Origin: an uncultured Synergistales bacterium | GTDB lineage: Bacteria > Synergistota > Synergistia > Synergistales > Aminobacteriaceae | DNA length: 16,137 bases | Assembly (NCBI GenBank): GCA_905233295.1 | Contig: CAJODX010000024.1 | Span: forward strand, 3,849 to 19,985 | Direction: 5' to 3' | Shown here: piece after piece, positions 1-7,738 of the stretch | How positions within the stretch are numbered: the first letter of the stretch is position 1 | Layout of the letters: every line of letters begins with the position of its first letter | The notes under the pieces: model-generated | The model's database searches: none | The model's input: the letters and a program-made list of their open reading frames with translations, nothing else | Told to the model about the DNA's origin: nothing | Program-made: the position numbers and the translations under genes

Positions 1-2
1 AT

Positions 3-2333
3 TTGGGCGCAATGATGTCTCACACGATTTCACAGCTTGATGTCCGCTGGTGCGTGCATTTTGAGTTTTTCCGCCGTGAAGTCCGCGAATATCCTCGCGG
101 AGATTTTACGGAAACGACAACAAAGTTAATAGATTTAGAACGGGACGCGCAGTTTCATCGTGAAGCCGGACATTTTGAATCTGTTCAGGCGATGTTTTTG
201 ACTTACGTTCCGCCCGCATTTGAAAAAAGCAAATTTGTCCAGAGAATAAGGCGGCTTTTGCTCGGCGTTGTGAGTGCTGAAGAAGATGAACTTGTTGACC
301 GCCAGCTCGCAAGATTTGAGGCTGTTGTCAAACGAATCTACGACTCTTTGTCTTTGAGTATGAAAGTCCGCCGGATGACTTTCACACCTGACGAAGAGGG
401 CGGATATTCCGGAACATCGGAACTTTTGGAATCCATTAATGCCTGTGTAAACGGCTACTGGCATCCTACAAGGCTTCCGGCGTTTCCTTACTATCTTGAC
501 TGTTTCCTCGCACGCGACTGTATCAACGGCAATATGCTGAATTATAACGGCGAATATGTTCAGTGCATTTCATTGATGAATTATCCCGCCGGAACATTCC
601 CGACAATGCTTTACTCGCTTCAGACTTTGCCTGTTGAATTTCGTTGGTCGAACAGATTTTTGCTGACGGACATTCAGGCTTCGATTTCGCAGATGGAGGC
701 GTTGCGGCGTCAGTGGCAGCAGAAAGTCAAAAGTTTTTCGTCTCAGCTGACTGGCGTTGAGAGTTCACGTGTTGACCATGACGCGGCTTCAATGGTCGAA
801 GATCTGGATATGGCACTGAAAGACGCGAGAAGCGGAGATATGTCTTTCGGAAATCATACATCAACAGTGATCATTCGCCACAGAGATCCTGAAATCCTTG
901 CAGATACAGCGCGTGAAATCGTGAAAGTTTTTGAACGTGCTGGCTGTTCGGCTCAGATTGAAGATATGAACAATCTTGAAGCGTTTTTAGGTTCGCTGCC
1001 TGGACACGGACAGGAAAATGTCCGCAAGCCTTTAATAACGAGCGTGAACTTTGCCGACATCGTCCCTATTTCAACTGAATGGCTTGGCTCAAAGACATGC
1101 CCTTGTCCTTTCTATCCGCCTAATTCACCTGCGTTGCTGCAGGCTGCTGCGAGCGGAGCAAGTCCGTTTTCGCTGAATCTTCACAGCGGAGATCTTGGAC
1201 ACACGCTGATACTCGGTCCTACGGGTTCGGGAAAGTCAACGTTGCTTGCGACAATAGCTGCACAGTTCCAGAGATATAAAAACGGACAGCTGTTTTTCTT
1301 TGATAACGGACGTTCAATCTTTCCTCTTTGCGAGGCTCTCGACAATTCGGCATTTTACGATTTAGGGCGTGCTGAAGGCGAAATAAATTTATGTCCTCTT
1401 GCTGAGATTGATGATCCTGACGTTATGCTGTGGGCTTCCGAATGGATTGAAATGCTCGTTGAACTCGTTTCGCCGGGACTTGTAACGCCTCAGAGAAGAA
1501 TTTTACTGAACGAAGCTCTTCAGAATCTTGCTGCAAGTACGACAAAGCCCGAAGAAAGAACTTTGACGGAATACATAACTTCGATTCAGGACAGAGAAAT
1601 GAAGGCGGCGTTAGGCTATTACAGTTTAAGTCAGAGCGGCGGCTACATTCTTGATGGAGATAGAAACGACATCAGCTACGCGGCGTTCAATGTTTTTGAA
1701 ATCGGCGGACTTCTCGAAAGAGATAAAGTCGCTCCTGCGGTTCTGACATACTTATTTTTCCAGATTCAAAGAAGATTGAAAGGCGCACCTTCGCTTTTAG
1801 TTGTTGACGAGGCGTGGACGGCTTTGAGAGACCCTCTTTTCGCGGACAAGATTCGCGGCTGGCTCAAAACTTTCAGAAAACTGAACTGCGCCGTTATTCT
1901 GGCAACTCAGTCGATTGCGGACGTTGTCAACAGCACGATAAGAGATCCCGTCTTTGAGAGCTGCCCGACAAAAATTCTGCTTGCAAATCCTGATGCACGC
2001 GGCGAACAGTTAGGAGCATTTTACAGGGAATTTTTACAGCTCAACGAACGCCAGATAAATCTTCTTGCACACATGGTAAGGAAACGCGAGTATTACATTC
2101 TTTCTCCTGACGGTCGCAGAGTTTTCAATTTAGGACTTGGACCTGTTGCGCTTGCCTTTGTCGGTGCGAGCAGCGGCGAGGAACTTTCAACCGTTGAAAG
2201 TCTGAAAGCGACTTACGGTCGTGTATGGCCGGCTGAATGGCTGAAAATCCGCGGTCTGCCTGACTGGGCTGAAGAATGGCTGAGACTTGATGAAGAAATG
2301 CACCCGGAAGACGGTGAGAAAGTTGCTTCGTAA
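3..2333 (+). CDS. trbE: TrbE/VirB4 conjugative transfer ATPase (5'-truncated by window)
   Basis: This is the cytoplasmic ATPase that powers pilus assembly and substrate transfer in P-type type IV secretion. Numbering from the codon at base 3, Walker A (GPTGSGKST) is at residues 405-413, followed by the VirB4-typical FFDNGRS stretch. Walker B (LLVVDEAW) has its Asp-Glu at 602-603, followed by LATQSIADV and KILLANPDA, all in the expected order. The N-terminal part matches the TrbE region just downstream of the family's usual first 50-60 residues (YPRGDFTETTTKLIDLERDAQF, then HFES). The frame is open to the window edge, so the real start probably lies upstream and the TTG at 3 and ATG at 12 are unlikely starts. 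The last 44 bases overlap the next gene. It is the first visible gene of the trb operon. Family assignment is secure; only the N-terminus is missing. Confidence 0.96.
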   Translation: MGAMMSHTISQLDVRWCVHFEFFRREVREYPRGDFTETTTKLIDLERDAQFHREAGHFESVQAMFLTYVPPAFEKSKFVQRIRRLLLGVVSAEEDELVDRQLARFEAVVKRIYDSLSLSMKVRRMTFTPDEEGGYSGTSELLESINACVNGYWHPTRLPAFPYYLDCFLARDCINGNMLNYNGEYVQCISLMNYPAGTFPTMLYSLQTLPVEFRWSNRFLLTDIQASISQMEALRRQWQQKVKSFSSQLTGVESSRVDHDAASMVEDLDMALKDARSGDMSFGNHTSTVIIRHRDPEILADTAREIVKVFERAGCSAQIEDMNNLEAFLGSLPGHGQENVRKPLITSVNFADIVPISTEWLGSKTCPCPFYPPNSPALLQAAASGASPFSLNLHSGDLGHTLILGPTGSGKSTLLATIAAQFQRYKNGQLFFFDNGRSIFPLCEALDNSAFYDLGRAEGEINLCPLAEIDDPDVMLWASEWIEMLVELVSPGLVTPQRRILLNEALQNLAASTTKPEERTLTEYITSIQDREMKAALGYYSLSQSGGYILDGDRNDISYAAFNVFEIGGLLERDKVAPAVLTYLFFQIQRRLKGAPSLLVVDEAWTALRDPLFADKIRGWLKTFRKLNCAVILATQSIADVVNSTIRDPVFESCPTKILLANPDARGEQLGAFYREFLQLNERQINLLAHMVRKREYYILSPDGRRVFNLGLGPVALAFVGASSGEELSTVESLKATYGRVWPAEWLKIRGLPDWAEEWLRLDEEMHPEDGEKVAS

Positions 2334-3696
2334 ATCTGTTGCAATTCTCGTTTTAACATGTCTGATAAGCTCTTTGTTTGAGCCTTTGATGGCTTATGCA
2401 AAAAACACGCCTGACTGGTGGCCCTACTGGGAAGTTTTCGGAGACAGAACTAAATGCCCCGTTGATGATGAAACAAAATGGCACGCAAAATATTGCAGCT
2501 GCTGGATGCCTTTGGGCTGGGCATTTGAGCCGATAAAATATACTACTCAAAAGAAATGGCGTAATGCTCAGTTTGAACGTTACTGGAAATGGTGGTCGCG
2601 TATCGAAATGAACTACGATGCCATGATTCGCACTGAAGAAAGCGAAGCAAAATATTCGTCGGACGCAGATAAAATCATGGAGCAGAGCGACGCTCTTCTG
2701 AGGGCGGCTAATGCGCTGTGCGTTGCTGATAACTTTGATTCGGCGTTCGACGTTTATTTTCCCGATTATGTCGATTTTGTGTCAGCGTCAGTCGAAGAGA
2801 TGAGACTTCTTCAGCAGTGGATTAATTTAGAAAACGCATGGGTCATAAGTCTGGCAAAATACGGCAAAAGCCGCGATGCCGAGCAGAAAGAACTCGATGA
2901 ACTTTACAAGCTGATATGGGAGAATGAAAACGCCATTGCCAAGGCTGAAGACGTTATACAACAGATTATCGGCTTCAAACTCGGCGGTGTTGTTGATTTT
3001 ATTTTCGGACAGCTCACAACTTTGCTTCGCTATCTCGAAAAATTTAATGAGAACATTCTAAAATTCTTCGGGGACATCGGACAAGTTATCGGGCCGGCAA
3101 TACAGAAATTTAAGGACATTGTAGAGAATATGACCGATGTCATGCAGCAGCTTCAAGACAGGCTCGACAGCGTTAAAAATTTTATCTCAAACACTATCGG
3201 CAAAATTCCTCTTGTCGGCGAGACGATAGCTGATTACATAAATAAAAACCTTGACATAAACGAAATCAAGAATAAGTTCGCAGGAGAGCTGAGTCCCGGC
3301 AATATCATGGGTCAGATGCTCGATGTGTTCAAAAATCTTAAAAATCTGGACATCGAAGAATTTCTCAAAGGCAAATGGAAAGATCTTATCGAAACAGTTC
3401 TGGGAAAACTCGGTATAGCCGGCGATATTTTGAAAGAAATAGCGAGTTTAGACCCGTTAAAAGCTTATAAGTACGGTCAGACACAGGCGCTTCAAGCTGT
3501 CGGAAGCCAGACCGCTCACATGGCTCTCATTGCAAACAGAACAAGCAGAGAACTTTCAGGATTTATGGAAATGCAGCTCACTGCCGAACACACGAGAGTC
3601 TCGCGCAAGACCGCAGTCCGCAGCAACATGATAATCGCAGGCAATAAAGCAAAGACAGCCAAGAGCACTAAGAAAGTCAGATTAGGCTTTAATTAA
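2290..3696 (+). CDS. Large exported TrbJ-slot protein A with CxC motif and TrbJ-like C-terminal module
   Basis: A 468-residue exported protein in the position normally held by trbJ. A basic start and hydrophobic segment (about residues 10-36) form a signal peptide, with likely cleavage after AYA. The mature N-terminus is rich in Trp and Tyr, with Cys56 and a CxC pair (Cys69, Cys71) followed by PLGWAF at 74-79. The middle (about 195-390) is mostly predicted amphipathic helix. The last 73 residues start with GQTQALQ (from 396) and end in a Lys/Arg-rich tail closing with RLGFN. That GQxQALQ helix resembles TrbJ/VirB5 proteins, so I infer a pilus-associated VirB5-like role; no precise family is recognised. 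The ATG at 2290 is preferred although no strong ribosome site is seen. TTG 2287, GTG 2314 and TTG 2323 are in-frame alternatives. It overlaps trbE by 44 bases, suggesting translational coupling. Confidence 0.85.
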   Translation: MKKCTRKTVRKLLRKSVAILVLTCLISSLFEPLMAYAKNTPDWWPYWEVFGDRTKCPVDDETKWHAKYCSCWMPLGWAFEPIKYTTQKKWRNAQFERYWKWWSRIEMNYDAMIRTEESEAKYSSDADKIMEQSDALLRAANALCVADNFDSAFDVYFPDYVDFVSASVEEMRLLQQWINLENAWVISLAKYGKSRDAEQKELDELYKLIWENENAIAKAEDVIQQIIGFKLGGVVDFIFGQLTTLLRYLEKFNENILKFFGDIGQVIGPAIQKFKDIVENMTDVMQQLQDRLDSVKNFISNTIGKIPLVGETIADYINKNLDINEIKNKFAGELSPGNIMGQMLDVFKNLKNLDIEEFLKGKWKDLIETVLGKLGIAGDILKEIASLDPLKAYKYGQTQALQAVGSQTAHMALIANRTSRELSGFMEMQLTAEHTRVSRKTAVRSNMIIAGNKAKTAKSTKKVRLGFN

Positions 3697-3698
3697 AA

Positions 3699-3703
3699 AG
3701 GAG
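3699..3703 (+). promoter_or_regulatory. Ribosome binding site AGGAG before exported protein B
   Basis: AAAAAGGAGAG lies in the 9-base gap after the stop at 3696. It is 2 bases from the ATG at 3706 and 11 bases from the ATG at 3715. Neither spacing is ideal. The identical 12-mer AAAGGAGAGATG precedes the large minus-strand gene, where its built-in ATG is out of frame and the true start lies 12 bases beyond AGGAG. By analogy ATG 3715 may be the real start here. Confidence 0.7.
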
Positions 3704-3705
3704 AG

Positions 3706-4875
3706 ATGAAAATTATGAGCAAATCCTTGTTAAAAATTATTTCGCTGAGTTTGATTTTCATTCTCGTTACGCCGATGTTCTATGACGCTTTTAATGCCAG
3801 AATTGTCTTTGCTGACGAGGGCGTAAAAGGCGATCTTCCGTTTGAAAGCGTCAACAGAGATCATTATTTCCGCATGGTCGAGATGTGCTGGCCTAAATAT
3901 CTTCAAAAACTGATACGAAAGCTGGCAAACTGGGCGATTGATAAAATCGGTGAAAATATTTTACGAGCTATTCCTCACGTGGGTAATTGGTTTGGAGAAA
4001 TGTGGGATAAATTCAAGGTCTTCCGCGAAAAAGTTGACTTGCCGATATTTCCGCGCTGTAACTGCAAGGACGATGACAACACGCAGGACTCGGCTTATCT
4101 GCCGCTGAACTGGATGTTTTCGCAGCACTACATCAAAGACCAGATTAAAGATGAACGCATGACGAAAAAATTTCCGACAATGGAGGGAAACCAGCACCCG
4201 ATGTTTCTGTCAGCCGATATAAAACCAAAATCGTATTACAAAAGGTCAACGGCGCAAGGCTACATGGCTTTCCAAGTAAATACTTTTTATAATGTCCGTA
4301 ACTATGATGTGTTTTTGCTTCACGGTACGGGAAATTATGACAGAACTTATCCCATTTACAACGGTTTCACGCCGATTATAGACGAACAGCAGAGGCTCGC
4401 GGACAAGTGGCGGAGAACTCATCTCGGCTATATGCTCTATATAAGCAGGATTCAAAAAGCTGAATTCGACGATAGAACGCTGTCATGGCGTGCAGAGGCT
4501 CTTGAAGATATTTTCACTACTGTCAGTCGCGATATACCTTTCGATAAAAAAACAGTCAAGGAGAAAGACAACAAGTTGTGGGATCCTCTGGAATGGTTTA
4601 AGGAAATTGAGAAAATCGAAACAACCGAGGATAAAAAGAACATGTCTTTAGGACAGACTGTGGCGTTACAGCGAGTAGGTGCTCCTGTACACTTACTTGC
4701 CGAGCAAATCGAGAGCAACGCTTTCACGAGTTATACAGTTAATGAAGTTGCCGGGCTTGCATTGCAGACTAAAAAATCAACGCGTCAGGCATTCCACAAA
4801 AACGTTGATTTAATGGGACATCATGCGGCTTCAAAAAAATCTGCGGGCAAGAAAACAAAGCTGGGATTTAATTAA
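3706..4875 (+). CDS. Large exported TrbJ-slot protein B with CxC motif and TrbJ-like C-terminal module
   Basis: A 389-residue exported protein (386 if it starts at ATG 3715). Residues 4-37 form a signal peptide (MSKSLLK, hydrophobic core, likely cleavage near VFA). The mature part has Cys61, an amphipathic helical stretch (about 62-108), and a CxC pair (Cys118, Cys120) with PLNWMF at 133-138. This echoes the CxC and PLGWAF of the preceding gene product. A unique central region (about 140-310) rich in Tyr and charged residues matches no family I recognise. The C-terminal 74 residues start with GQTVALQ (from 316) and end in a basic tail closing with KLGFN, as in the other three products of this block. 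I infer a VirB5/TrbJ-like pilus-surface protein with a specialised ectodomain; the function is unproven. The next gene starts 1 base after the stop. Confidence 0.85.
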   Translation: MKIMSKSLLKIISLSLIFILVTPMFYDAFNARIVFADEGVKGDLPFESVNRDHYFRMVEMCWPKYLQKLIRKLANWAIDKIGENILRAIPHVGNWFGEMWDKFKVFREKVDLPIFPRCNCKDDDNTQDSAYLPLNWMFSQHYIKDQIKDERMTKKFPTMEGNQHPMFLSADIKPKSYYKRSTAQGYMAFQVNTFYNVRNYDVFLLHGTGNYDRTYPIYNGFTPIIDEQQRLADKWRRTHLGYMLYISRIQKAEFDDRTLSWRAEALEDIFTTVSRDIPFDKKTVKEKDNKLWDPLEWFKEIEKIETTEDKKNMSLGQTVALQRVGAPVHLLAEQIESNAFTSYTVNEVAGLALQTKKSTRQAFHKNVDLMGHHAASKKSAGKKTKLGFN

Positions 4876-4876
4876 A

Positions 4877-5590
4877 ATGAAAAAATTTATTGCGGCATTA
4901 TTTTTAGTTTTAATTTTTGCCCGTGCCGGCGAATGTCTTATGGCTCAAGAACCTGCTCAAATGGCAATAGCTATAATGATTCAGGAAGAAATAAAGACGC
5001 TGGAAAAAATCCTTAATAATCAAGACAAAATGCTCAAGCGTTGGAACACGTCAAGCAGTGAATACACAACTATGAGAGACAGGCGCAATGATATTCTGAA
5101 CGGGCTCAAAAATTTAAGAGACGAGTTATCAAAGGCTAAGAGATTTAATCACTTGGTTAATAATATCGACAGCATTTTGAAAAGCCGACACCCGGATTGG
5201 TACGCCAACATGACGCTTGACCAAGTGAAAGAGAGGCAGACGGCTCGCGAAACAAAATTAAGAGATACCGTGAAAGCCTATCTTACTGCGTTCAATAAAT
5301 CTCAGTCATTGCACGAAGCCGATTGGAAAGCACGCGATGCTCTTTGGGAAGTTCTCAAGAAGCCCAACGGTCAAACGCAGGCTATTCAAGCGCTCGGCGG
5401 TTTTATTGAACATGCCAACACTATGATGGTCATGAATGAACAGGCTATCCAAGCGTTCATTACGATGTTCGCTGAATACGAACGCGATGAAATGGACGAG
5501 CGTCAAGACTTCGGCAAAGCGACTCTTGAAGTCTGTTCAAAGTTAAAAAATCACAATCCTGTGGCAAAGAAATGCAAACTTGGATTTTAA
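4877..5590 (+). CDS. trbJ: TrbJ/VirB5-like exported protein, copy 1
   Basis: A 237-residue exported protein resembling P-type TrbJ, the VirB5 counterpart thought to sit at or near the pilus tip and help contact recipients. The signal peptide covers about residues 1-23; Cys20 is not in a good lipobox, so a lipoprotein is unlikely. The mature protein begins MAQEPAQMAIAI and is almost entirely charged helix with coiled-coil character. GQTQAIQ starts at residue 165 and the protein ends KKCKLGF. It aligns over its whole mature length, with one short gap, to the next gene product. Shared blocks include AQEPxQxAIAI, a DPDWxxxMT-like PDW...MT segment, KKPxGQ and a KHNP/NHNP motif near the end. The ATG at 4877 is chosen because it lies just after the previous stop (4875) and gives a compact signal peptide. 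Its only ribosome-site candidate is a GGGA inside the previous gene's terminal codons. Confidence 0.82.
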   Translation: MKKFIAALFLVLIFARAGECLMAQEPAQMAIAIMIQEEIKTLEKILNNQDKMLKRWNTSSSEYTTMRDRRNDILNGLKNLRDELSKAKRFNHLVNNIDSILKSRHPDWYANMTLDQVKERQTARETKLRDTVKAYLTAFNKSQSLHEADWKARDALWEVLKKPNGQTQAIQALGGFIEHANTMMVMNEQAIQAFITMFAEYERDEMDERQDFGKATLEVCSKLKNHNPVAKKCKLGF

Positions 5591-5592
5591 TC

Positions 5593-6492
5593 ATGAAAAA
5601 TTTCATTACGGCTTTGTTTGTTTTTATTTTCCTGATGCTGTGTGTCAGTGCAGGTTACGCTGATGATAACGATGATATTTGGGAGCAAATTCAAGAAGAG
5701 TTAGGAGAGCTAGATCCGTCGACAGACATCGGAGAATGGCTTGATTCGCAAGATATACCCAGCGTTGACATACCTCCCGAAAATGAAATGTCAAAAGACC
5801 AATCGGGCGATAAATCAGGCGACAAGTCAGGAGATAAATCAAGCGATAAAGTCGTGTGGGCGCAGGAGCCTTCGCAGCTCGCGATAGCTATTCTGACGTT
5901 TTTTGAAATGAGAACTCTGCAGACAATCGAAGAAGACCAAGAGAAAATGCTCAAAAAATGGGACAGCGGTAAGATTGATGCGAGACGCAACAAAATTATC
6001 AACAACATCAAGAACGGCAGAGATATTTTAGCTAAATCGCCGGCTTTTAATCATTATGCGAAAGAGATTGACGCGCAGATGTCAGCCCGTTACCCGGACT
6101 GGAAGCCGCTCATGACCATTGAAGAAATGGCCAAGCGCATTAACGAACGCAATAATAAATGGAAAGAGAGTCTCAAAATTTATCTGAAGTCAATGAACGC
6201 TACAACTTCGCATTTAGCTGACGATTTGGATATGCGCAATGAACTTTTGAAGATAATCAAAAAGCCCGAAGGTCAGGTGCAGGCATTGCAGGCGATAGGC
6301 GGATATTTCGACCACATGAACATGATGCTGACGCGCGATGAACAGACTATTCAAAGTCTTATTACAGTCATGGCGGAACGCAGACTCGATGCGCAGGACG
6401 AACGCAACGATTTGGATAACGCAGTGAAAGAGGTCGGGACTTCTATGAAAAAGCATAATCCAAAAACTAAAAAACGAAAAATAGGATTTTGA
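5593..6492 (+). CDS. trbJ: TrbJ/VirB5-like exported protein, copy 2, with acidic repeat linker
   Basis: A 299-residue tandem paralogue of the preceding gene product. After the signal peptide (about residues 1-23) it carries an acidic stretch (24-65) and five 4-residue units, SKDQ then SGDK three times then SSDK (67-86). The TrbJ-like helical domain, starting WAQEPSQLAIAI near 89, follows. The roughly 64-residue acidic and repeat segment is absent from copy 1, so it is either an insertion here or a loss there. The rest aligns with copy 1: PDW...MT, KKPEGQVQALQAIGG (GQ at 227) and a terminal KHNPKTKKRKIGF. The ATG at 5593 is 2 bases after the previous stop, with a weak TGGA upstream. I infer a pilus-associated VirB5-like subunit, with the linker perhaps spacing or displaying the domain. 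Confidence 0.82.
   Translation: MKNFITALFVFIFLMLCVSAGYADDNDDIWEQIQEELGELDPSTDIGEWLDSQDIPSVDIPPENEMSKDQSGDKSGDKSGDKSSDKVVWAQEPSQLAIAILTFFEMRTLQTIEEDQEKMLKKWDSGKIDARRNKIINNIKNGRDILAKSPAFNHYAKEIDAQMSARYPDWKPLMTIEEMAKRINERNNKWKESLKIYLKSMNATTSHLADDLDMRNELLKIIKKPEGQVQALQAIGGYFDHMNMMLTRDEQTIQSLITVMAERRLDAQDERNDLDNAVKEVGTSMKKHNPKTKKRKIGF
5791..5850 (+). repeat. Five 12-base in-frame units encoding S-x-D-K/Q tetrapeptides
   Basis: Five tandem 12-base units encode SKDQ, SGDK, SGDK, SGDK and SSDK, residues 67-86 of the second TrbJ-like protein. Codons differ slightly between units (tca/tcg, ggc/gga, gat/gac, aaa/aag), so the array is not freshly amplified. Unit gain or loss keeps the frame, so linker length could vary between strains. 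Confidence 0.9.
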
Positions 6493-6494
6493 AA

Positions 6495-7706
6495 ATGCCG
6501 AAAAAATTTTTTTGTATAACTTTTGTATTTTTAATATTGCTGCTGACAGTCTCCGAATCTTTCGCGGCATCTCCGGCAGCACTTGACCCTACGATTGATT
6601 CGGCGATTGAATATGCGGCAAACATTTCAAATTTTTCATCAGGAACTGCCGATGCAATACTGAAAATCGCGAGAAAATTGTTTTTATGGCTTGCGATGCT
6701 GTCTCTTCTGCTCGGAATGGGGCGAATGGTGCTGACCGGCGAGAGCAATGTCGGAACTTTTGTTGTACATATTGCTAGGTGGCTTTTGTACGTTGGAATT
6801 TTTCAATGGCTGATGTCGAGCCTTTCGAGCGCGTCATTTATTCCCAAAATAATAATAAACTCTTTCGTGCAGATTGCGTCCAACATCGGCGGCAGCGACA
6901 GCATTGAAATTGCTCCCGATGAAATTTTATCGGCAGGCATAAGGATTTACGGCGTAATCGTTGAACGCGGCTGGAACGCAGGCTGGGGAGATTTTCTCGG
7001 AATAACTTTCATCGGCATAATAATTCTTGTTGTCATTGCAATGATTGCAGGTTACATTGCCGTTGCAGTAGTCGAAATGCACCTTGTTATATGCGGCGGA
7101 GCGGTGCTGCTGGGCTTCGGCGGTTTTGAATATACACGCGACATAGCTTTAAGTTATTTAAGATACGCTATTTCAGTCGGCATAAAACTTGTAATGATAA
7201 CGATAGTTTATTCGCTTGCGGCAACACTAATTCCGCGATGGGAAACTGCATTCCAAAATTCAACGGATATGACAGCTCTCATAACGGGTGCCGGACAAAT
7301 TCTCGGAGCTTCGATAAGCGTTTTGATGATAGTGAAAATAATCCCGAATATCGCGCAGTCAATCGTGAACAACGCTGCGATGACGTTCGGTCATAATGCG
7401 CCTGCTGTCGGCTATACATCTTATGTCGAAACAAGAGGTGTGCCGTGGATAAATCCGAATTCTTTTGCGGGTCGTATTGCAAATTCCTTCATAGGTGCCG
7501 GCGGAAGAAGCTATCAGGCGAATATGAACGCGGATTCGATTCAGGTTCGTACAGCAAGAGCAGATGAAGTCATGTTCAGCGAGGGCGGACTCAATCAAAC
7601 TCAGATAAAACCTCCGAGCGGAAGTGAAACTCAGGCAAGGACGGAAACTTTTACGAATTACGTGCCGCCTGCAAGAACAACAAGAAATGATAATGACAGA
7701 AAATAA
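6495..7706 (+). CDS. trbL: TrbL/VirB6-like polytopic inner-membrane protein
   Basis: A 403-residue inner-membrane channel component of the type IV secretion system (TrbL, equivalent to VirB6). The N-terminal hydrophobic segment (about 5-24, ending SFAA) looks like a cleavable signal, as is common for TrbL. Further membrane segments are visible at about 62-81, 90-108, 168-208 (probably two spans), 225-246 and 262-284. The segment around 200-240 (GGAVLLGFGGFEYTRD, then YAISVGIKLVMITI) matches the conserved TrbL/VirB6 core. The last roughly 110 residues are hydrophilic and Thr/Arg-rich, as in the cytoplasmic tails of TrbL proteins. The ATG at 6495 lies 2 bases after the previous stop. AGGA at 6483-6486, inside the previous gene's terminal codons, sits 8 bases upstream and is the likely ribosome site. 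Its position directly after the trbJ block fits the trbJ-L-F-G-I order. Confidence 0.93.
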   Translation: MPKKFFCITFVFLILLLTVSESFAASPAALDPTIDSAIEYAANISNFSSGTADAILKIARKLFLWLAMLSLLLGMGRMVLTGESNVGTFVVHIARWLLYVGIFQWLMSSLSSASFIPKIIINSFVQIASNIGGSDSIEIAPDEILSAGIRIYGVIVERGWNAGWGDFLGITFIGIIILVVIAMIAGYIAVAVVEMHLVICGGAVLLGFGGFEYTRDIALSYLRYAISVGIKLVMITIVYSLAATLIPRWETAFQNSTDMTALITGAGQILGASISVLMIVKIIPNIAQSIVNNAAMTFGHNAPAVGYTSYVETRGVPWINPNSFAGRIANSFIGAGGRSYQANMNADSIQVRTARADEVMFSEGGLNQTQIKPPSGSETQARTETFTNYVPPARTTRNDNDRK

Positions 7707-7738
7707 AAAATTTTTAACAGGAAGTGAAAGAGCCTAAA

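Noticed and set aside
3049..3990. Similar ENIL[KR] helices in large proteins A and B
   Set aside because: In A the segment lies about 180 residues after the CxC motif; in B it lies about 35 residues before it. The order conflicts, so I treat it as chance similarity of amphipathic helices.
4823..4876. Upstream extension of the first TrbJ-like gene to an earlier start
   Set aside because: It would overlap the coding end of the previous gene by about 50 bases and put 18 basic residues before a complete signal peptide. The ATG at 4877 gives a normal one.
4934..4939. Possible lipoprotein Cys in the first TrbJ-like protein (Cys20, after RAGE)
   Set aside because: The residue before Cys is Glu and no Leu is at the lipobox position, so signal peptidase I cleavage near residue 23 fits better.
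5791..5850. Short tandem repeats as a possible CRISPR or regulatory array
   Set aside because: The units are 12 bases, in frame, without spacers and encode tetrapeptides. It is a coding repeat.
5691..6011. 106-codon minus-strand frame with DLSPDLSPDLSP repeats
   Set aside because: The repeats are the antisense reading of the S-G-D-K units in the second TrbJ-like gene. The plus-strand gene aligns with its paralogue over this region.
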